Below the pieces are notes generated by a model. That model worked only from the letters and a program-made list of their open reading frames with translations. It searched no databases and was not told the DNA's origin. A program made the position numbers and the translations under genes. Shown piece by piece: positions 35,735-46,140 of a stretch of DNA of 64,000 bases (position 1 is the first letter of the stretch; the number at the start of each line of letters is the position of its first letter). The stretch is from Membranipora membranacea (lineage: Eukaryota > Bryozoa > Gymnolaemata > Cheilostomatida > Membraniporidae): positions 26,471,387-26,535,386 of the forward strand of contig OU612069.1 in assembly GCA_914767715.1 (NCBI GenBank), given 5' to 3'.

Positions 35735-36770
35735 ATGGATGCTAGGGGTCCTGAAAAATTCAATCCTGAGGGAGATGCTGCCACTGTTTCTTTAAACTGG
35801 AGGGCTTGGGTAGAAGAATTTTGTTGAGTTCAAAGGCCTATTTAACTACGCAGGTGATAGTGTAAATGAGATAAATCACTCTGATATGAGAAGGCAAAGG
35901 CGGGCTGCTTTATTATTTTATGGAGGCCCTAGGGTTAGGCAGATATTTAAAGATCTCCCAAACAAAGGCAATGATGATAATTATGACGCTGCCATTACTG
36001 CTTACAACAGATATCTTACAGTCACCCCAAATAGGATTTTCCAACGTCATATGTTCCGTAAAGCCGTACAAAACCAAAATGAGACAGTAGCACAGTATGT
36101 TTCAAGGCTGAGAACAATGACTATAGGTTGCGAATATGCCGATGTAGATTCAGAGATCACTGACCAAGTTGTATGTAACTGTTTGTCAAACTCTTTGAGA
36201 CAAAAATGCCTGAGAAAAGGGGCTACTCTAAATTTGGAAAGACTACTCAATTCTGCCGCTACTGATGAAGCCGTTGAACAGCAAAACCGCGAAATTACTG
36301 GTGCTAGTTCTAGCTCCGTAAACAGAGTTGGCAAGGGTAGTAGACCTAACAATTCTTCTAGTGAAAAATTGAAACTTGAGACTAAATCCAATGAATGCTA
36401 CCGTTGTGGCTCTACTGAGCACTATGGTTCAAATCCAAAATGTCCAGCCAAAGGTAGGGAATGCCGCAAATGCGGCAAGATGGATCATTTTGAGAAAAAA
36501 TGTAGGACAGGTGAGGCTTGCAACAAAAGCAGATTTCAGCCTAAACACCGTGGTAAAAAGGTCAACCAAATCAATCAAAACAGTGACAACTCTGACACAT
36601 CAGGCGCTGAAAATTCTGAACATGTCTTCACCGTCAAAAAGTCAGTGAGATACCGGAACCAAATTTCTGTTTCGGTAGGGTGTGTACAAACAAAAATGCT
36701 CATCGACTCGGGTAGCGACAGTAATCTGATTGGAAAAGATACCTGGGCAGCCATGAAAAATTCAGCCTAA
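35735..36770 (+). pseudogene. Ty3/gypsy gag and start of protease
   Basis: The gag begins at ATG 35735 (MDARGPEKFNPEGD). A single-base length change in a T run near 35820 shifts the frame, after which 35886-36770 is open. It includes the capsid core (FYGGPRVRQIF, ETVAQYVSRLRTMTIGC) and two CCHC zinc knuckles (CYRCGSTEHYGSNPKC, CRKCGKMDHFEKKC). It then runs into the retropepsin MLIDSGSDSNLIG with an intact D-S-G triplet. The frame ends at 36770, and the sequence beyond begins at the RT N-terminus, so most of the protease and its linker are deleted. Zinc-knuckle spacing is typical of Mag-like gags. Confidence 0.85.
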
Positions 36771-36774
36771 TGTC

Positions 36775-37998
36775 TGTAATAGTGTCGCTCCAATTCTCGA
36801 TGTCGATTCTCTCTGTAGTGAGTTTAGTGGTCTGTTTTCCGGGCTAGGTTTGTTGAAGGATTGTGAGGTTCAGTTAGAGATTGATCCTAGTGTTAAACCT
36901 GTTGCACAACCACATCGTAGAATTTCGTTTAGTTTACGCAAGAAGATTGAGTCTAAAATCCAGGAGCTGATTGATCTAGATGTCATTGAACAAGTCGAGA
37001 AGCCCTCAGATTGGGTGAGTCCTGCTCATATCGTACATACGCCAAACTATTGATATGAGAGAAGCTAACAAAGCTGTGAAGCGTGAAAGACACCCGATAC
37101 CAACCATGGAAGAAATGCTGCTCGACATGAATCAATCTAAAATCGTTAGCAAGTTAGATCTAAAGTGGGGATATCATCAAATCATGCTAGATGAGAAGTC
37201 ACGTAATATCACCACATTCTCTACACACATTGGTCTCTTCAGATATAAGAGGCTGCTATTTGGCGTGAATGCTGCTGTGCTGAGGTGTATCAACACGAGA
37301 TTCGGAGAGTAATTCAGGGAATACCAGGCGTAGCCAACATGAGTGATGACATCATTGTTCATGGTGAGGACAGAGCCCTGCATGATTCCAGACTAAGAAT
37401 GGTTTTCCAACGTCTACAAGATGCCGGCCTAACACTCAACCGTGAGAAGTGCAAGTTCGCTCTGCCAGAGATTGAGTTTCTTGGACACAAGCTCTCTGCT
37501 AATGGTATTGATCCTGGAGCTGGTAAAGTAGAGGCTATACAGAATGCTCGCCAACCAGCTAACGCTGAAGAAGTAAGAAGTTTTCTGGGTCTAGTCACAT
37601 ATCTCTGCAAATTCCTACCAAATCTCACAGAAATATCTGAACCACTAAGAAAACTCACACATGGCGACTGTAAGAAATTCAAGTTCGGAGTGAAGGAAAT
37701 CCAGGCATTCAACAAAATCAAGGCAATTATGTCAAATCCCGTCACTCTCGGCTACTTTGATTGTTCTGCTGAAACAAAAGTGATCGCTGATGCTAGTCCT
37801 ATAGGACTAGGTGCTGTTCTGATTCAAATACAAAATGGTGATAGTCGTATTATTTCCTATGCTAATCGTACATTGTCTGATGTTGAAAGGCGCTATAGCC
37901 AAACAGAGAAAGAAGCTTTAGCTCTGGTTTGAGCCAGTGAGCGTTTTGAGTCTTATCTCCTAGGTCTAAAATTTGACCTTGTTACTGATCATCAACCA
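36775..37998 (+). pseudogene. Ty3/gypsy reverse transcriptase and RNase H N-terminus
   Basis: RT in three pieces. 36850-37053 has VAQPHRRISFSLRKKIE and VEKPSDWVSPAHIV. After a deletion of the segment preceding DMREANKAV, 37055-37312 has KLDLKWGYHQIML and FRYKRLLFGVN (first catalytic Asp in LDL). A frameshift near 37275 leads to 37285-37932 with ANMSDDIIVHG (the Y-x-D-D box as M-S-D-D), FLGHKLSANGI, SFLGLVTYLCKFLPNL and the RNase H start VIADASPIGLGAVLIQ. A TGA at 37930-37932 replaces the expected Trp of the LVWA motif. The sequence is otherwise well preserved, suggesting recent inactivation. Confidence 0.88.
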
Positions 37999-39597
37999 TT
38001 GCTGACTATCTATAAGGGAAAAAAGAAATCGAAGCGTACTAGTGCTCGTATCGAAAGATGGGTTCTTAGGCTCCAGCCATTCGAGTTCCGTGTTGTTCAC
38101 ATTCCAGGTAAAAACAATATAGCTGATCCGTTGTCTCGTCTAATCAAAACTGATAGTTCTGCCACTTTAACAAAATCTCAGTTAGAGGACATGGCCTTTA
38201 TCAGGCATGGTGCTTTGGAGTCAACTCCTCGTGCTCTCAAAACCAAACAAATTGGGAGAGATTCTAGTACAGATTCCGAGTTACTTGAGGTTCGCAGATG
38301 TGTTCAGTTTGGTGACTGGTCCAAATTTGCTGGTCATAAGATGTATCGAGCTGTCGCTGATGAGTTATGCTGTGTAGGTAATGTCCTGCTAAGAGGTAGT
38401 CGCATAGTGATCCCAAAAGGTTTGAGAACTCAAGTGATAGAACTAGCCCATGAAGGTCATTTGGGTATAGTGGGTACAAAACAAAACCTAAGGTCTAAAG
38501 TCTGGTGGCCAAGCATGGAAAAAGAAGCTGAAAATTACACTCGTTCATGTCATGGATGTCAACTGACAGGCCGTGGACTAAGCAAACAGCCTATTCGTTC
38601 CACAAAACTTCCTTCTAATCCATGGGAAGATTTAGCTGCTGATTATTTAGGGCCATTGCCTGATGGTGACAACATTCTTGTTGTCGTTGATTACCACAGT
38701 AGATTTTATGAGGTGCGTTTCATGAAAACTATCGATGCTGAGTGTACTATCGCTGCTCTATCTGATATCTTTTTCACACATGGCCTGCCCAGAACTCTGA
38801 AAACTGATAATGCTACTACTTTCACATCAACACAGTTCCGTGATTATTGTGATCATCAGGGTATAAAGCATTTGAGAATCACTCCTCGCTGGCCTCAAGC
38901 CAACGGTGAAGTGGAGAGACAGAATTCGTCTCTCATGAAAAGAATTGAGATAGCTAATAGTGAAAATAGAAACTATAAGGGTGAAGTAAAAAGGTACATC
39001 AGCGCCTATCGTAATATTCCACATCCAGCCCCTGTTAAATCCCCAGCTGAGCTGCTCTACGGTCGAAAAATCCGTACAAAATTACCATTTCTGAATGAAA
39101 ACAGGGAGGATTTTCTGGATGTTTCTGATTTTGATGCTGAGTATAAGGGAAAATCAAAACTCTATGCAGATCATAAAAATTCTGCTAGCTATTTTGAGCT
39201 AAACTCAGGTGACAAAGTTTTGATGAAAAATCCTTCACCTAGTGAATCTGATACACCTTTCTATCCAGAACCAGTTACTGTCGTGAGCACCCGTAGGAGC
39301 AATGTTACTGTTGAGAGAAGTGATGGTAGAAGGTTCGATAGAAACATTTCTCATTTGAAACCGTATTTGCTGCCCTGTTCTCCGACTGTTGTAGATCCAG
39401 AGCCGATGACAACCTCCGTACCTGACGATGTTGACCCGGTGCCTACTGTACACACACCTGACAGATTATCTGGACTACCACCTACTCCGACTCCGCCTAA
39501 TCTCACTCCTACTCCCGTACAACCTCGTAGAAGTACACGCACTACAAGACCCGTCGACCGCTATACAGATACATGGCAGAGTTCTCGTCAAACCTAA
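37999..39597 (+). CDS. Ty3/gypsy RNase H C-terminus and integrase, open frame
   Basis: A 532-codon open frame covering the RNase H end (HIPGKNNIADPLSRL) and a full integrase. The zinc finger is H-H-C-C (HEGHLGIVGTKQNLR, SCHGCQLTG). The core has D-D-E: DLAADYLGPLPDG, LKTDNATTFTS and QANGEVERQNSSLMKRI. A Gypsy-type SPAELLYGRKIRTKLP follows, then a chromodomain-less C-terminus that is Pro/Thr-rich (PPTPTPPNLTPTPVQPRRST). This part has all catalytic residues, but it is separated from the RT by the stop at 37930-37932 and has no start of its own, so it is a piece of a broken polyprotein. Confidence 0.88.
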   Translation: MLTIYKGKKKSKRTSARIERWVLRLQPFEFRVVHIPGKNNIADPLSRLIKTDSSATLTKSQLEDMAFIRHGALESTPRALKTKQIGRDSSTDSELLEVRRCVQFGDWSKFAGHKMYRAVADELCCVGNVLLRGSRIVIPKGLRTQVIELAHEGHLGIVGTKQNLRSKVWWPSMEKEAENYTRSCHGCQLTGRGLSKQPIRSTKLPSNPWEDLAADYLGPLPDGDNILVVVDYHSRFYEVRFMKTIDAECTIAALSDIFFTHGLPRTLKTDNATTFTSTQFRDYCDHQGIKHLRITPRWPQANGEVERQNSSLMKRIEIANSENRNYKGEVKRYISAYRNIPHPAPVKSPAELLYGRKIRTKLPFLNENREDFLDVSDFDAEYKGKSKLYADHKNSASYFELNSGDKVLMKNPSPSESDTPFYPEPVTVVSTRRSNVTVERSDGRRFDRNISHLKPYLLPCSPTVVDPEPMTTSVPDDVDPVPTVHTPDRLSGLPPTPTPPNLTPTPVQPRRSTRTTRPVDRYTDTWQSSRQT

Positions 39598-39795
39598 TCT
39601 GATGGCGATTGCTATATCCGTTAACTACTCGACTCGCTCTACCGAAACTGCTACTAACTGATATCTCATACGGATTATTGAACTCGATGGACTGAACATT
39701 GCCTTGCCCTGTATTTTGATGTGACAATCCGTTCAGCTGAACCTGTTTGATGTCAAAACTCTATTGATACGTTTCATGAAAAAAATGGAAAGTAA

Positions 39796-40011
39796 TGTCG
39801 TATTCTGGAGTTGTCTTAACTATACTTGATGCAAGACAACTCCCTATTTGCTATAACTCTGTAGGCACAGTGTTGCCTGTGCACATTCCTTTTTGTGCTG
39901 TATCCTGTTTGGAGCAAGAACCAATAATATAATAACTCATGACACACAAACAATATCAGTCTGATTGATGTATTACTACTTGCCATCAATACACGACACC
40001 ACAATATAACA
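39796..40011 (+). repeat. Ty3/gypsy 3' LTR
   Basis: 216 bp, TGTCG...AACA, preceded by the purine-rich tract and followed by the AAGTG target duplication. Differences from the 5' LTR by eye are limited to about 8 of 216 positions (around 4 percent). Confidence 0.95.
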
Positions 40012-40016
40012 AAGTG

Positions 40017-41637
40017 TGATCCAGTTTGCTTGCACCCAAGCTGGTAGGAGTTGTGCTCTTGTTTACTGTGGATAGATAACTCCTATTTTTCGACAAAAAA
40101 AACTAATTCCTGAGCTGACAATAGAATTGTAAATAATGAATGGTAATTTGTGCTTAACTTTGATAACAATCATCTTTCAAAAGTGTCCCTTATATTATAA
40201 TATATGAGGTCTTATCTTGTGACAGCGTATTGCTATCAGAATTAAGAGCAATATATCCGCTAGCTCAGATATAAAGTTTTGTAACCAGCTACTAGACTGT
40301 GAACTGATCAGATATATGAAGTGACGGTGTCGTACTCAAAAAGGTAGGCTATTTCTATGGCTCAGATACTTCTCGCTTGTTACAAATCTCATACGCCTAT
40401 CAACACTATGATAATTTAATAAAATCTACCGTACAATACTCAGTTTTTGACATCTCAAAAATCAAGCAATATAAAACTGCTATTTAAGATCCACATGTGT
40501 ACCCCTATTTTTAGTTTACAGTGTGGCCTTAGTTACTTGTCTGATATGAGAGACATGAGAATCCCATGCACTTTCATAGCCTTCTCAGCAGAGTTGGTCT
40601 CGGTATCTGATCTTAGTTTGATAATTATTAAAGGCAGAGAGGTCACATCAAGAAAACTATGATTAATTAGTAGTGCCAATTCGCAAAATCAGGACCTGAT
40701 TGCATCTTCTAGTCTTGTCTTATTTTGGGGGAGGGTAGTGATATGAGACTGTACTCTCCAGATAACAAGTGATTGACACCCATAGTGCTCAAAGACCCGG
40801 GACAGTTTTGATTATTACTGATAGAACACATTCTTGATGTTAGAAGGAGGGTTTTGTGATTACAAGAGTTGTCTGAGTCTGAGAAGTATGGTATTTGTGA
40901 AAGTTGTGGGTTGAAGTATGATTTGAGTATTGTGGTTTGTGGGTAGGGAGAAGCCAGGGAAAATTTCTCGAGATGAAAGTGGGAATCGAACCCGGGACCT
41001 CTCGCTTCGTGGCAAAAGATGTTACCATTTGCATTATCAAAGCTTCTTCTGCATCTTCTTATAAAACCCTCTGTACAGCTTCTGATTGATGAGCAAGTTT
41101 TACTTCTGGTTACTCAGCTGATCTGGTCGGAGGTAAGACTAAACAGGCCGATAACTGCCGTGTGGGTTTATAGTATGGTCTTGAAATGATAATTTTGTCC
41201 AAAAACTGATATACTGACTTGTGGGAACCAGATCCTCAATTCATCTGAGCATACAAAACTTTCAATCAATACTACTAAACGCAGAAACTTGGGTATATCT
41301 GTGTACTAAAGGGAGGAACTAGGCTATACTTGTGTACCAAATGCAGACCCAAGGCTATACCTGTGTACTAAATCTCCAGAAATATCTTTCCAAAGATATG
41401 TCCCTGTCCCAGAGCTGAAGAAGCTATGGTGCTACCACCTCCTGGGTTGACTGCGTATACTGTGACTGTTAAGTTAGTTTCTTTGTTTGTATCAACAGAA
41501 CACACAGGTAGAACTCGCAGTTCCCGTTAAGTTTTGAGTCCAAAGCTATGATGTAGAATTTACATTGATTAGCGAGATAAATCAGCGGTCTCTAAAATAA
41601 CTACTGGTCAGATATATGTGTGTGATTTTTTTTCTAG
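40017..41637. other. Intron-like stretch right of the gypsy insertion
   Basis: AT-rich sequence between the gypsy element and the next importin-like exon block. It contains a SINE (40855-41045) and, at about 41280-41375, three ~36-bp tandem copies with TATACTTGTGTACCAAA / TATATCTGTGTACTAAA. No coding exon recognised. Confidence 0.5.
40855..41045 (-). repeat. tRNA-Gly-like SINE
   Basis: Minus-strand head resembling tRNA-Gly(GCC): A-box-like ATGCAAATGGTAACATC, anticodon-loop-like TTGCCACGAAG and B box GGGTTCGATTCCC (40982-40993 on the minus strand), with AGGTCCCGGG between. The 3' acceptor half is absent and a non-tRNA tail rich in CA follows. It is therefore read as a SINE, not a functional tRNA gene. 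Confidence 0.65.
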
Positions 41638-42651
41638 GAGCCATCACACATGAGAGTGAACATTGAGGAGGCATGGGTTCTGGACGCTATTCTACTACAT
41701 GGCGACTTAAGAATATCTTCAGCTACTCCTGTATAGTGGAGTGATCCCCAAGCTCTGTGGACTACTGCAATCACCCAATGAAAAGGTTTGCTCCATATAA
41801 TATATGAAAAGGATTCAAGTCAATTTTCAGAATGATTGAGAATACTTTTTGGCTTCATTTTTGCAGAGAGTTTTTTGGATCAGATCAGCCATGGATGAAA
41901 ATATCTGCGGGCATCAAACAACTTGGTGACATTCATAATCATCAGAAGGCTTGGTATACATTTTTGGTAAAATAACTTCATTTTTAAGATATAAAATCTT
42001 TAGGAATAGGAACTTCTGTTTTTTCATTTCTTTCTCTAGTAACATTTTTCTGAATTGTTGACTAAATATTATACATCCATTCTTAGGCTATACACCTAGC
42101 TGCAGGGAATATCTCAAATTACATCGCGAGATTAGAAGCTGATACCAGTGAGTCTATCAAACAGATCACAGACTGCGGCGGTATGTTGAAAACTAATTTT
42201 GCAATCTGAAACATCTTTCTTTCCTCGAAAAATCTGCGTAGGGGCCTAGAGTAGTAAGCAGGTCATTAGATCTACCAAGAGATTGCAACCACTGTGGTAC
42301 AGATAACAGTGGTCATGCCCTGAGAAGTGAATGTCAAACCTATGTGTTGCTTCACTCCTATGACCTGTTCCTCAGTCTCACAGTGGTCTGGGTTCTGACT
42401 TTCCCTCAGCCCCGACCTACAGCAACAAATAACCAACCACAATTCCAGATGCACCAAAATGAATAGATGTTCTTTTAACTTGGAAACAAGTGTATCCTGA
42501 CGAGTATTTACTATTAGACTTTACTCATATATTTTTAGGTTTGGTAACCCTAGTGAAGCAGCAGACTCATAGTAACTCTGACATACAGATGATAGTTAGT
42601 AATATTATGTGCAGACATCTCAGCGGGTACGCGTCAGCACTTATGGCATAG

Positions 42652-44402
42652 AGAGAGAGGGACATGTATATATCTAGTGTACCATCAGAGGCTAGTGAAC
42701 CTTTACGAATCCTATTTTATGAGGAACAATTCAACTCATTGGATAACTTGTTTCTGTTCATTTCTATTCATTGTTTATTTACCTACGGCAAACTTTACAC
42801 TCTAATCAAATTCATTTTCAAAAACTAATCCATTTTTGTTTTTATTTAGCTCCACTGTATGCTATGATAGTGATGGGCAAACCTAATGCAATGTATTATG
42901 CTATTACGACACAAAATAATGTGTATTTTGTACATGAATTTGTTGGCGAGAGAGGAGGTTAGAATGCCACGCCTATAACTTGTGCTATTTTCGGTCATAG
43001 AAAATGATACATAACCGAGGAAGGGCAAAAATATCTTGACAAGAAAAAAATCATACTTGAATTGTCTGCCCACTAGGCTTGAGTTCCCAGGACTTTGTGG
43101 GATTACATGTGCGAGCATAAAGACAATTGGGTTGACTTTCAAGATGCCCTCGTGTTATTGATAAGGTTCCTGGATAAAGCGAGGTCCATTAGGTAACTAT
43201 ACAAATAGGATCCAATTTCAGAGGCTAGCCAGGTTGTGGTTCAATTATCTAATGATATCATGGCAGCTATGGAAATGTGTTATGTTCCTAACCTTGGTTA
43301 TTGAAGTTGTGAGCGTTTGAATGGCTCTGCACAAGTAGCTGTATAATGTATTCTGTAGTAGCAGGGGCCTAGTATTCTATATAACATAACACCCTGAACA
43401 CTAAAACCCACTATACTATACCATGATGTAATAATGGCTTGACAAAAATCGATTTCAGATTGCTAAACTCAACTTGCCGAAGAATTTAATAGCTTGTCAT
43501 GCTTTGTCAACTCTTGCAGAAATATCAAGAACGTCTTCTATTCTCAATGATGATGTTCATATTTTAAAGCAGCAGCTGTTTAACTCATAGAGCTAAGATG
43601 CTATGTACCATATTAAGTCTATGGTTCAACCCAATAATGTAGAAGGGTTGCACAATATAATAATTACAAAATCATCAAGGATGAGTTTTTCCATGATTTT
43701 TTGTGGGCTGAAGTTAAACTGACTATGTCAAAAATACTGTTGGAAACTGTGCTCTTTTTTGGCATGACAAGAGCACCAGAAAGATACGCAAGTCTTCTGA
43801 TCATCCGCACACACAGCGGATTGTTAAATGTTCATAAGTTCAAATGCAGTAACAATGTAACAATGTGCGGAAAATATTCATGAGGGCTTGTATTTATCCG
43901 AGCCAACCATATACAAATATAGAACAAAATTTGTTGTGTAGGTATCTGACAGCGTGGTGTAACATAACCAAGTTTGATCCTAATGGCTTGTTGTTTGGGT
44001 TTCTCATGTCTTGTGGTACATTTAACGGCGGCTCGATGGGGAAAAATTCCAAATTTATGCAAACAGGATGAAACTTGCATCATGTCTTAGAGCTTAGAGC
44101 TCGGGCAATTCAAGATAAAAAAAAATGATGGGTCAATTCAAAGACCATGGGCAAAATCAGTTATGCGTACTTCTAAAAATACGAACTTTTAACCTAGGCT
44201 TTTTTGTGTGGTGCAGTATCTCCGTACCCATTGCTACTAAAATATTCATACTGTTGTGTGATTTTACAAAAAATTTAATAATAGATCTCATTGATATTTT
44301 ATATGTAGATATAAGTGAAACGGTTAGGATTTTTTACTGAACAATTTTGAGAAACAAGTTCATGTAGCCATTTCGTTAAGTTAATTACATTGGGAGCAAA
44401 AA
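42652..44402. other. Non-coding stretch, nothing recognised
   Basis: AT-rich with several short frames on both strands, none with resemblance to a known family. It separates the importin-like relic from the POT copy C remnant. Confidence 0.4.
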
Positions 44403-44619
44403 TGCTAGTTCTCATTCAAACCCAGTCCTATTTCTCTCTCTACTACTATCAGAACCACGATACTGATGACGTTAAGTCCAATGCCAGCGTAGTAATACTC
44501 AGCTGTGAAGATAGCACTTGGAATATATGTAACAGCTAAATTAACTAGAGTAGAACACACCCATAGCTGTGGCCTGCATCGAACGTGGTGCAGACAATAT
44601 AGTCAACTCATAACCTGTG
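44403..44619 (-). pseudogene. POT/SLC15-like copy C, last exon (frameshifted)
   Basis: On the minus strand this closely matches the last exon of copy B: GYELTILSAPRSMQATAMG, then VFY, then a ~20-bp deletion relative to B that shifts the frame and brings in an early TAA. After the deletion the nucleotide match resumes through the final TM segment (out of frame) up to the ERE-GLGL end. The upstream AG acceptor (CACAG) is retained. Together with the fragments at 51243-51317 and 52076-52190 it marks a third POT-like copy broken by mobile elements. Confidence 0.82.
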
Positions 44620-45359
44620 AAATAAATAAGAGTATGAGAGATAATTTGGTGGTTACCTTATAACGATTTCAATTTTTATGTTGCTTAATCCTAATCCAGC
44701 TTTTATTTTTATGAAAAAAGCTATAGGAGGAAATTTTGAATTTTTTTGTCTTCAACGATTCAGTTGAGAAAAATTGCTCAGAAAAAAAAGAAAAAAAATC
44801 TGAGGCAGAAATCAGAATGCATCATCAAATACATCTCTGTGATTAGCCAGCAACAGAGAAAGGGAAATCATCAAAGCTATTTGGCTATGGTGTGAACTTC
44901 CAAGTCATAGAGAAGATAGAAATCTAGCCTTCAAAGTATTGGACCATCAAAGCAAAGATTATGAGGAGCGTGTTTACCGTAACAATGTGAAACCAATCCT
45001 TGAGCTACTGGACCAAACCAGCAAACGTTACATAAGAACAAATGATAAACATTGCCTGCACAATCTAGTCGAGTGTTACACACACCAGCCAACAATACAC
45101 ACCGGATGGCCCGCCTGAATACAGCTACCAAACCAACATCAAGAACTGCTCTCAGGTCAAAATATCCTATCATCTAGAACTGGCATGAAAAAATGAATCT
45201 TTTATTGTTATCTGTGACTTATATTTTCATACAACATGATATTTTTTAAGCAATCTCATTTTTTTAAATACTTTCAACCTTATTGAATAGATCAGTAATG
45301 GGTTTTTTCATCATCGTCTTAATTCTTGATCATTAATAAATCCCATTATAAGTCATTTC

Positions 45360-45691
45360 ATAGATAGCGGACGTCCTCACAGGACAGCAGCAGAAAGTGG
45401 TTATTCATTTAAGAGTCACAAGTGGGGCATGAGACATCGGGTATCCCGCAAGATTCAATTATCGGACCAACAATGTTCCTCTTGTACATAAATAACATCC
45501 AAGTCAGTAGTGTAACTGTTTGCAGGCGGTACAGTAGTCTACAACACCACAGACAGCCACCTGCGCTTCCATGAAGATCTCAGAAGACTAACCGCCTGGG
45601 AATCCGGGTATGACATGGAGTTCCACCCGATGAAGTGTCAGCATATGACAATTCCAAGGAAGCGGCAGCCCGCCACCCAACCACTGACATT
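45360..45691 (+). pseudogene. Older LINE RT, left half (split by a younger LINE)
   Basis: RT fragment with TSGIPQDSIIGPTMFLLYIN (the G-PQGS-GP-LF-LYIN motif) and LFAGGTVVYNTT, the Y/F-A-D-D box with both Asp replaced by Gly. It continues WESGYDMEFHPMKCQHMTI, the standard helix after the box. A frame change lies between the two motifs near 45515. The fragment is cut at 45691 by the insertion of the younger LINE and continues at 49211. The lost catalytic Asp pair shows it was dead before or soon after the insertion. Confidence 0.8.
45687..45691. repeat. Target site duplication of younger LINE, left copy
   Basis: ACATT, repeated at 49211-49215 on the other side of the inserted LINE. Confidence 0.75.
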
Positions 45692-46094
45692 TATGCCGGT
45701 TCGGAGAGAGAAGCAGGAAAAGGTAACACCCAGGATTTACATCAAATTTACCAGACGTTGTATGAACAAACTAATGTATGCAAGTCGCACAAAGAAGAAA
45801 GTGACCCATGACCAACTTGGACTCGGCAGCAGCGGTAAGATCTACATACATGAACACCTCACTAAATCCCAGTCTGAGCTGTATTTCAAGACTAAAGATA
45901 AAGTGAAAGAGCTTGGCTACAAGTTTGTATGGACCCAGGATATGAACATATATGTGCGGTATAATGAAAGAGCCAACCGCATCCTTATCACTTGTGTAAA
46001 TGATCTTGACAAGCTTCAGGAGAACTCTACGTCTGAAACCAATCAGTCAGCACCTATACTAAGACCTCGCAAACAACAGAGCACATCCGGCTAG
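45692..46094 (+). pseudogene. LINE ORF1 C-terminal part
   Basis: C-terminal half of an ORF1-type nucleic-acid-binding protein, open to TAG at 46092-46094. The conserved end SSGKIYIHEHLTKSQSELYF, then KELGYKFVWTQDMNIYVRY and ITCVNDLDKLQ, matches the tail of ORF1 proteins in CR1/L2-like LINEs (KIYINE-LT......L...K.......YVWT..G.I..R......I.I...DL..L). The start lies within the insertion junction, so the N-terminal coiled coil is missing. Confidence 0.72.
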
Positions 46095-46140
46095 GTCAAA
46101 ACTTCTATGAGCTTGTTACCAGATGGTCGCATCATTCTGA

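Larger units (their letters stand above)
35163..40011 (+). mobile_element. Ty3/gypsy LTR retrotransposon with LTRs and target site duplication
   Basis: A structurally complete element of 4849 bp: 5' LTR 35163-35378, primer-binding-like TGGCGACGAGGAT at 35382-35394, gag, protease, RT, RNase H, integrase, a purine-rich tract at 39778-39792 and 3' LTR 39796-40011. The 5 bases AAGTG flank both ends (35158-35162 and 40012-40016), a direct target site duplication. The MSDDIIVHG form of the RT active site suggests the Mag/SURL-type branch rather than errantivirus. No env-like frame is present. Coding is broken by frameshifts, small deletions and one nonsense codon, so the copy is not autonomous although the insertion is fairly young by its LTRs. 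Confidence 0.93.
31979..42651 (+). pseudogene. Importin-alpha-like (ARM repeat) gene relic, interrupted by a Ty3/gypsy element
   Basis: Exon-like blocks of a karyopherin-alpha/ARM-repeat protein, which would act as nuclear import adaptor: 31979-32032 (tentative first exon), 32683-32834 (acidic serine stretch, then DLPTEIQAAMRV), 33291-33386 (TRIEEYISLGLIPVLLQCTE), 33817-33962, 41638-41785, 42087-42180 and 42539-42651. The clearest block reads LWALTNIAAGTSHHTSEVAK, then AGALPRLIKILQSPHIKVRG, then AIWALGNIIG, which are classic importin-alpha ARM sequences. A TAG at 33960-33962 stands where the family has Gln (ReQAvWALGN), and another TAG follows 11 codons later. Frame changes also occur near 32795, 33825 and 41735. 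The C-terminal ITDCGG / LVTLVKQQ block resembles the importin EECGGLxKIExLQ end. A whole LTR retrotransposon lies between exon blocks. Read as a pseudogene; a highly divergent expressed gene is unlikely given the stops. Confidence 0.7.

Noticed and set aside
37359-37745. 128-codon minus-strand frame within the gypsy element
   Set aside because: Antisense shadow of the well conserved RT frame.
40965-41042. Functional tRNA-Gly gene on the minus strand
   Set aside because: The D-arm, anticodon and T-arm are recognisable but the acceptor stem is not complementary and a SINE-type tail follows the B box.
44853-45180. Plus-strand reading with ALDHQSKDYEERVYRNNV-like text before the older LINE
   Set aside because: Open for about 90 codons but no family was recognised and no start or splice signals; perhaps an upstream part of the older LINE.
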